From Cylindrodendrum hubeiense (taxonomy: Eukaryota > Ascomycota > Sordariomycetes > Hypocreales > Nectriaceae), in assembly GCA_014621425.1 (NCBI GenBank), contig JAANBB010000753.1, forward strand, positions 1 through 12,027: a stretch of DNA of 12,027 nt, written 5' to 3'. Each line of letters starts with the position of its first letter. Within the stretch, counting starts at the first letter, position 1. Shown here in pieces: positions 9,058-12,027 of the stretch. The notes beneath the pieces were generated by a model that ran no database searches, was not told the DNA's origin, and saw nothing but the letters and a program-made list of their open reading frames with translations. The position numbers and the translations under genes were made by a program.

Positions 9058-9654
9058 TGGGTCACTGTATCCAAGGCATCGGGAAACCAGGGGCGGGCAA
9101 TTGAGATCGTGGGCCTGAGATTTTCCAAGCTCCCATGACGTCGTGAGCTTTGCAGGTTTAGGAATGGCGCCGATCAAAACTGGAGATGATCTGCATGGCG
9201 GGCTTGGGCACGATCGGGGCTTGATATTGATTGGGTCCAGAAATGAGGGAGACAGAACCGGTGGTTCGGGGTGAGATGAGGCCGGGGCGTGAGCGCTAGA
9301 ATGGAGATGGAACGCTTGAAGCGGCAGTTGAGAAACATTTCGAGGGAGAGCAATGGACCCATGGAAGTTGAAGAGTTACTACTACGTAGCACGTTGTATT
9401 GGAGGTCAGGAGTCAGAGGTCATGGGTCAACACACACCACACCCTCGGGTAGCAAGGCCTGGGCCGTATGTACGATGGAGCACAATGCACAAGGCAATTA
9501 CCAAAACATGGAGGACCGGGTTAAAAGTGTGGGCGAAACAGCCACAGTCCAGGGTCCTCTGGAGACGGATGGATGAATTGGGAGACAAGCGGCATTGGGC
9601 GGAACGGGCTGAGGGCCATGGACACCCTACCCGTCGGGTTCGCAGGGGCGTGAA

Positions 9655-9698
9655 GTGGCTCTGTGGCTCCGTGGCCCTGTGGCTCTGTCGCTCTGTGG
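9655..9698. repeat. 8-bp tandem array, GTGGCTCT type, 5.5 copies
   Basis: Five consecutive 8-bp units (GTGGCTCT, GTGGCTCC, GTGGCCCT, GTGGCTCT, GTCGCTCT) are followed by a partial GTGG. Each unit differs from the consensus by at most one base. An 8-bp period is not compatible with a simple in-frame peptide repeat, which argues against coding use here. Confidence 0.88.
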
Positions 9699-10009
9699 AG
9701 GTTCGGCTGGCGGCCTGAGTCTAGACGTCGAAATGGCTGTGGGCCCATCGAGGTTCTGGGAGGGCATCGAGGCTAGGATGGCGGCCATAATGGGCGAGAC
9801 ACATGCTGGCGCAAGCCGCGGCCAGGATGCACCCGGCCGGGAGTGGTTGAGGGAACGCAGATGCTTGGTCTAGGCTTGGCATCGAACAAGCGCTCGGTGG
9901 AGCAGAGACGCTGGATGCAGCCCTCCGGCGCTCTTGGCATCTCAGGCGGCCATGGCCCATGAGTGTCGTCCTCGACCCTTCCTGTGGACCCTACCGATGC
10001 TTCACGAGT

Positions 10010-10051
10010 GCCCCATGGAGGCCCCATGGATGCCCCATGAATGCCCCAATG
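10010..10051. repeat. 11-bp tandem array, GCCCCATGGAT type, 3.8 copies
   Basis: Units GCCCCATGGAG (10010-10020), GCCCCATGGAT (10021-10031) and GCCCCATGAAT (10032-10042) are followed by a partial GCCCCAATG to 10051. The 11-bp period is close to one turn of DNA and would change reading frame at each copy. Several isolated CCATGG/CCCATG words occur nearby. Confidence 0.88.
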
Positions 10052-10161
10052 CGACAGCAAGTGGTACTCTAGGTGCCACCACGGAACCAACTCAGGGACC
10101 CTCAGGGCTTCCCACGGCCAGGGTGATTGGCAGTTGCCGGCGGCATCGCCACTTGAGCACC

Positions 10162-10197
10162 CTCGGCCACCTCAACCACCTCGACCAACTCGACGAC
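10162..10197. repeat. 9-bp tandem array, CTCGACCAC type, 4 copies
   Basis: Consecutive units CTCGGCCAC, CTCAACCAC, CTCGACCAA and CTCGACGAC run from 10162 to 10197, with a related CACCTCCACCGCC tail. In one plus frame they would read LGH-LNH-LDQ-LDD, but the 119-codon frame holding them (9934-10293) shows no other protein-like character, so coding use is doubtful. Confidence 0.75.
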
Positions 10198-11249
10198 CAC
10201 CTCCACCGCCGCCGTTCCCCTGGTCCTGGTCGGGCTGGGAACTGTTGCTGGCTAACCCCATGGCTCATTCCCGAGAGGCTTGGTTCGGACTGAGCTCCCC
10301 ATTTTGTTGCTTTTTCTCTCCTTCGATGCCCATCTGGTGCCTGCAGCAGAAAGATCCTATTCGCCAGCCTCCCTTGGCCTCCTGTGTCGTGCATCGTCCG
10401 GGGTGGGGACAGTCGCGACAGGGCATGCGAGTGGTGGCGTGTAAAAGACATGAGCGGGAGAGAGCGAGCATGGTGTGTCCGAAGTCTGAGTGTGCCCATT
10501 TGACGATCCGTCGACCAGGCCTGGCATTGGATACCGGATTGTCGAGGCCGTTGGAAGGATGGATGTGAGTTGGATTGTTTGCATGTACTTGATTGTTCTC
10601 GGTACTCGGGACATAATGTAGAATACGGGAAATTGTCTTTTGCCCGAGGCGACGGCGCGAATCCAGCATCCGGGGAGACCCATGGCCCTGTCTGCCACTG
10701 TCAGCGTCAGCTTGGGCTAGGACGGACTGGACTAAAACCCATGATGCTGATCCGGCTCATGGGCCTTTTACCTGGCAGCCTGGCCAGCCAGAGAGGGGAA
10801 GCGGAAGGGTGGTGGAGGAGTAGTGGAGGAGTGGAGGGAAACGGAGAACCATGGCTGGTCGAACCGTTGATGCTTTTTTGCCACCGATGAGCGGGCCAAG
10901 AGAAGCGAGCCGCCTTAATCAGTTTGAGTGGGACAGCAGCTGGAAAGGTCAAGAAGCGGTGCCTCACAAAACTGCACTTGCCTCCCCACCGCTCAGCCCA
11001 GCCAGCCTCTAATATCAGATCTGGAACATTGAATTCCCTCGTAGTCATGACATGGTCAGCTCCCCTCACCTTCTGCTAGGCCATTGCGGCTGGTAGTCGT
11101 ACCCCAACCAACAACCGCCCGGCGACTAACAAGGCAGCAGACCTAAACATAACCACAACCAACCCCTCTTGAGGAAGACGGCAGCAGTAGCGTGCGACCT
11201 CCACCCATATCTTTGCTTCCGGGTACCTGGACAAGTACTGGACTGAAAG

Positions 11250-11735
11250 GTAAGTCGGCGCCGTTTTGCTCGGGCTGCGTGGTGGAGGCCGGCCGCGGCG
11301 TGATGATGGTGGTACTTTGCGCGGCGGATGGGTTGGGATGGATGCGTGTCCAGCAACCCAGCAGTCTGACTCTGCTCACGGGTCAACTGATGGTGGGTGT
11401 GTCGGATTAACGGATGTAGAGGTATGTGTATGCATAGTTGAATGTGATAACTCGGAGCCTCCCGTTGGTCGCCGCACATTGCACGAACATGTCGTGCCCG
11501 CAACATCAAACCGCTGACTGCGGCAAGGGGCTGAGATACAGCAGTGTCTCTTCGGTTGGCGGCCTGGACTCTCGAAGCGAAGAGATCGGCAGCCCTGTGT
11601 CCGAGTGTTCGTGTGTCCGTAGCCGTGCCTGAGCTGGGGAGTGGAACGAGCCGGGGAGAGGACTTGGAGGTCGAGGTACTTGGGTTAGGTATCCTAGGTA
11701 TCTTGGTGTTGGTGACTCGGGCGTTCTGCTGTTAG
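11250..11735 (+). other. Possible 5'-leader intron of a gene beyond the right edge
   Basis: AAAG|GTAAGT at 11249-11255 is a near-ideal donor, preceded by leader-like A/C-rich sequence from about 11100. The best-looking downstream acceptor is TTCTGCTGTTAG ending at 11735, with GTGACTC as a possible branch site around 11711-11717. The 486-nt length would be long for a coding intron in this window but usual for a leader intron. An ATG with leader-like upstream sequence occurs at 11844. The pairing of these sites is a guess. Confidence 0.2.
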
Positions 11736-12027
11736 CCATGGGCCATGGCCCGTTTGGCTTCACCGACAAGGCCGTGTGTCGTCCGTTCCACGCTCACGAC
11801 CATACCGCCAATCCGTGCGCAAACCCTTCCCCAACATTACAACAATGCCGCGCGCTCCAAGCCCGCCTGGCCGTCTTGCCTCGTTCTCACCGCAGAATTA
11901 TCCCACCAAAAAGTCTTGCCATGGTGGTCGTATTCTGGATCGGCACTCCTACATGTGGACGCACCTTCGCACCCCGGCCCTGGCGCTCCACGAGCCCTGA
12001 CGGCCCTGGGACCCAGTGGCTCCGGCA

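Larger units (their letters stand above)
8861..12027. other. 3.2-kb gene-free region rich in short tandem repeats
   Basis: No frame here carries a recognisable domain. The open frames that exist (up to 175 codons at 10041-10568, plus strand) are proline-, arginine- and histidine-rich, overlap others on both strands, and span simple repeats, as expected by chance in GC-rich DNA. Small tandem arrays crowd 8991-10197. From about 11100 the sequence resembles a fungal 5' leader (CAACCAACAACC, ACCACAACCAACC words, then a strong donor at 11250). This suggests the region is the promoter and leader of a plus-strand gene beginning near or beyond the right edge. That is inference. Confidence 0.5.

Noticed and set aside
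2898..9386. Shared 12-mer TACTACTACGTA near 2900 and near 9375, as possible ends of one element
   Set aside because: A 12-base match between two places in 12 kb is expected by chance, and flanking sequences do not match.
10041..10568. 175-codon plus-strand open frame with a proline run
   Set aside because: It starts within an 11-bp repeat, passes through a 9-bp repeat, overlaps several other frames, and has no family signal.
11776..12000. 74-codon plus-strand open frame near the right edge as a complete small gene
   Set aside because: No recognisable motif, basic and proline-rich like chance GC-rich frames; it may be leader sequence of a gene outside the window.

Overview
The window looks like nuclear DNA of a filamentous ascomycete (Pezizomycotina, most like a Sordariomycete). 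The evidence is short spliceosomal introns (about 49-76 nt) with GTAAGT/GTACGT/GTATGT-type donors, CTAAC/CTGAC-like branch sites and TAG/CAG acceptors, together with protein families typical of these fungi. No rRNA, tRNA, CRISPR, transposase or viral gene was recognised.

Layout: (1) 1-414 holds trinucleotide microsatellites (TGG and GGC) and the 3' flank of the first gene. (2) 415-2028, minus strand, is a complete three-exon DUF1776 gene (501 aa), a membrane-anchored relative of the short-chain dehydrogenases with a degenerate active site. (3) 2029-3638 is a gene-free divergent intergenic region with small tandem repeats and a 14-bp perfect palindrome near the amidase. (4) 3639-5438, plus strand, is an amidase-signature hydrolase with an intact Lys-Ser-Ser triad; its first exon is uncertain. 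(5) 5884-6895, plus strand, is a four-exon SAM-dependent methyltransferase (273 aa) of trans-aconitate-methyltransferase type. (6) 7551-8860, plus strand, is a two-exon WLM/Wss1-like metalloprotease (418 aa) with HExxH, a SUMO-interaction-like motif and two C-terminal zinc fingers; it probably acts in DNA-protein crosslink or SUMO-linked protein turnover. (7) 8861-12027 is about 3.2 kb without a convincing gene. It is full of short tandem repeats (8-, 9-, 11-, 13- and 16-bp units) and ends in sequence that resembles the leader of a gene beyond the right edge.

The genes do not form an obvious pathway. The DUF1776 and Wss1-like genes look like conserved core genes. The amidase and methyltransferase between them are small-molecule enzymes and could be an accessory pair, but nothing in the sequence proves they work together. 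I found no clear new biological system. The points most worth a second look are the pseudo-oxidoreductase active site of the DUF1776 protein, the broken or unresolved 5' end of the amidase, the in-frame weak-donor intron of the methyltransferase, the palindrome upstream of the amidase, and the repeat-rich right-hand region.
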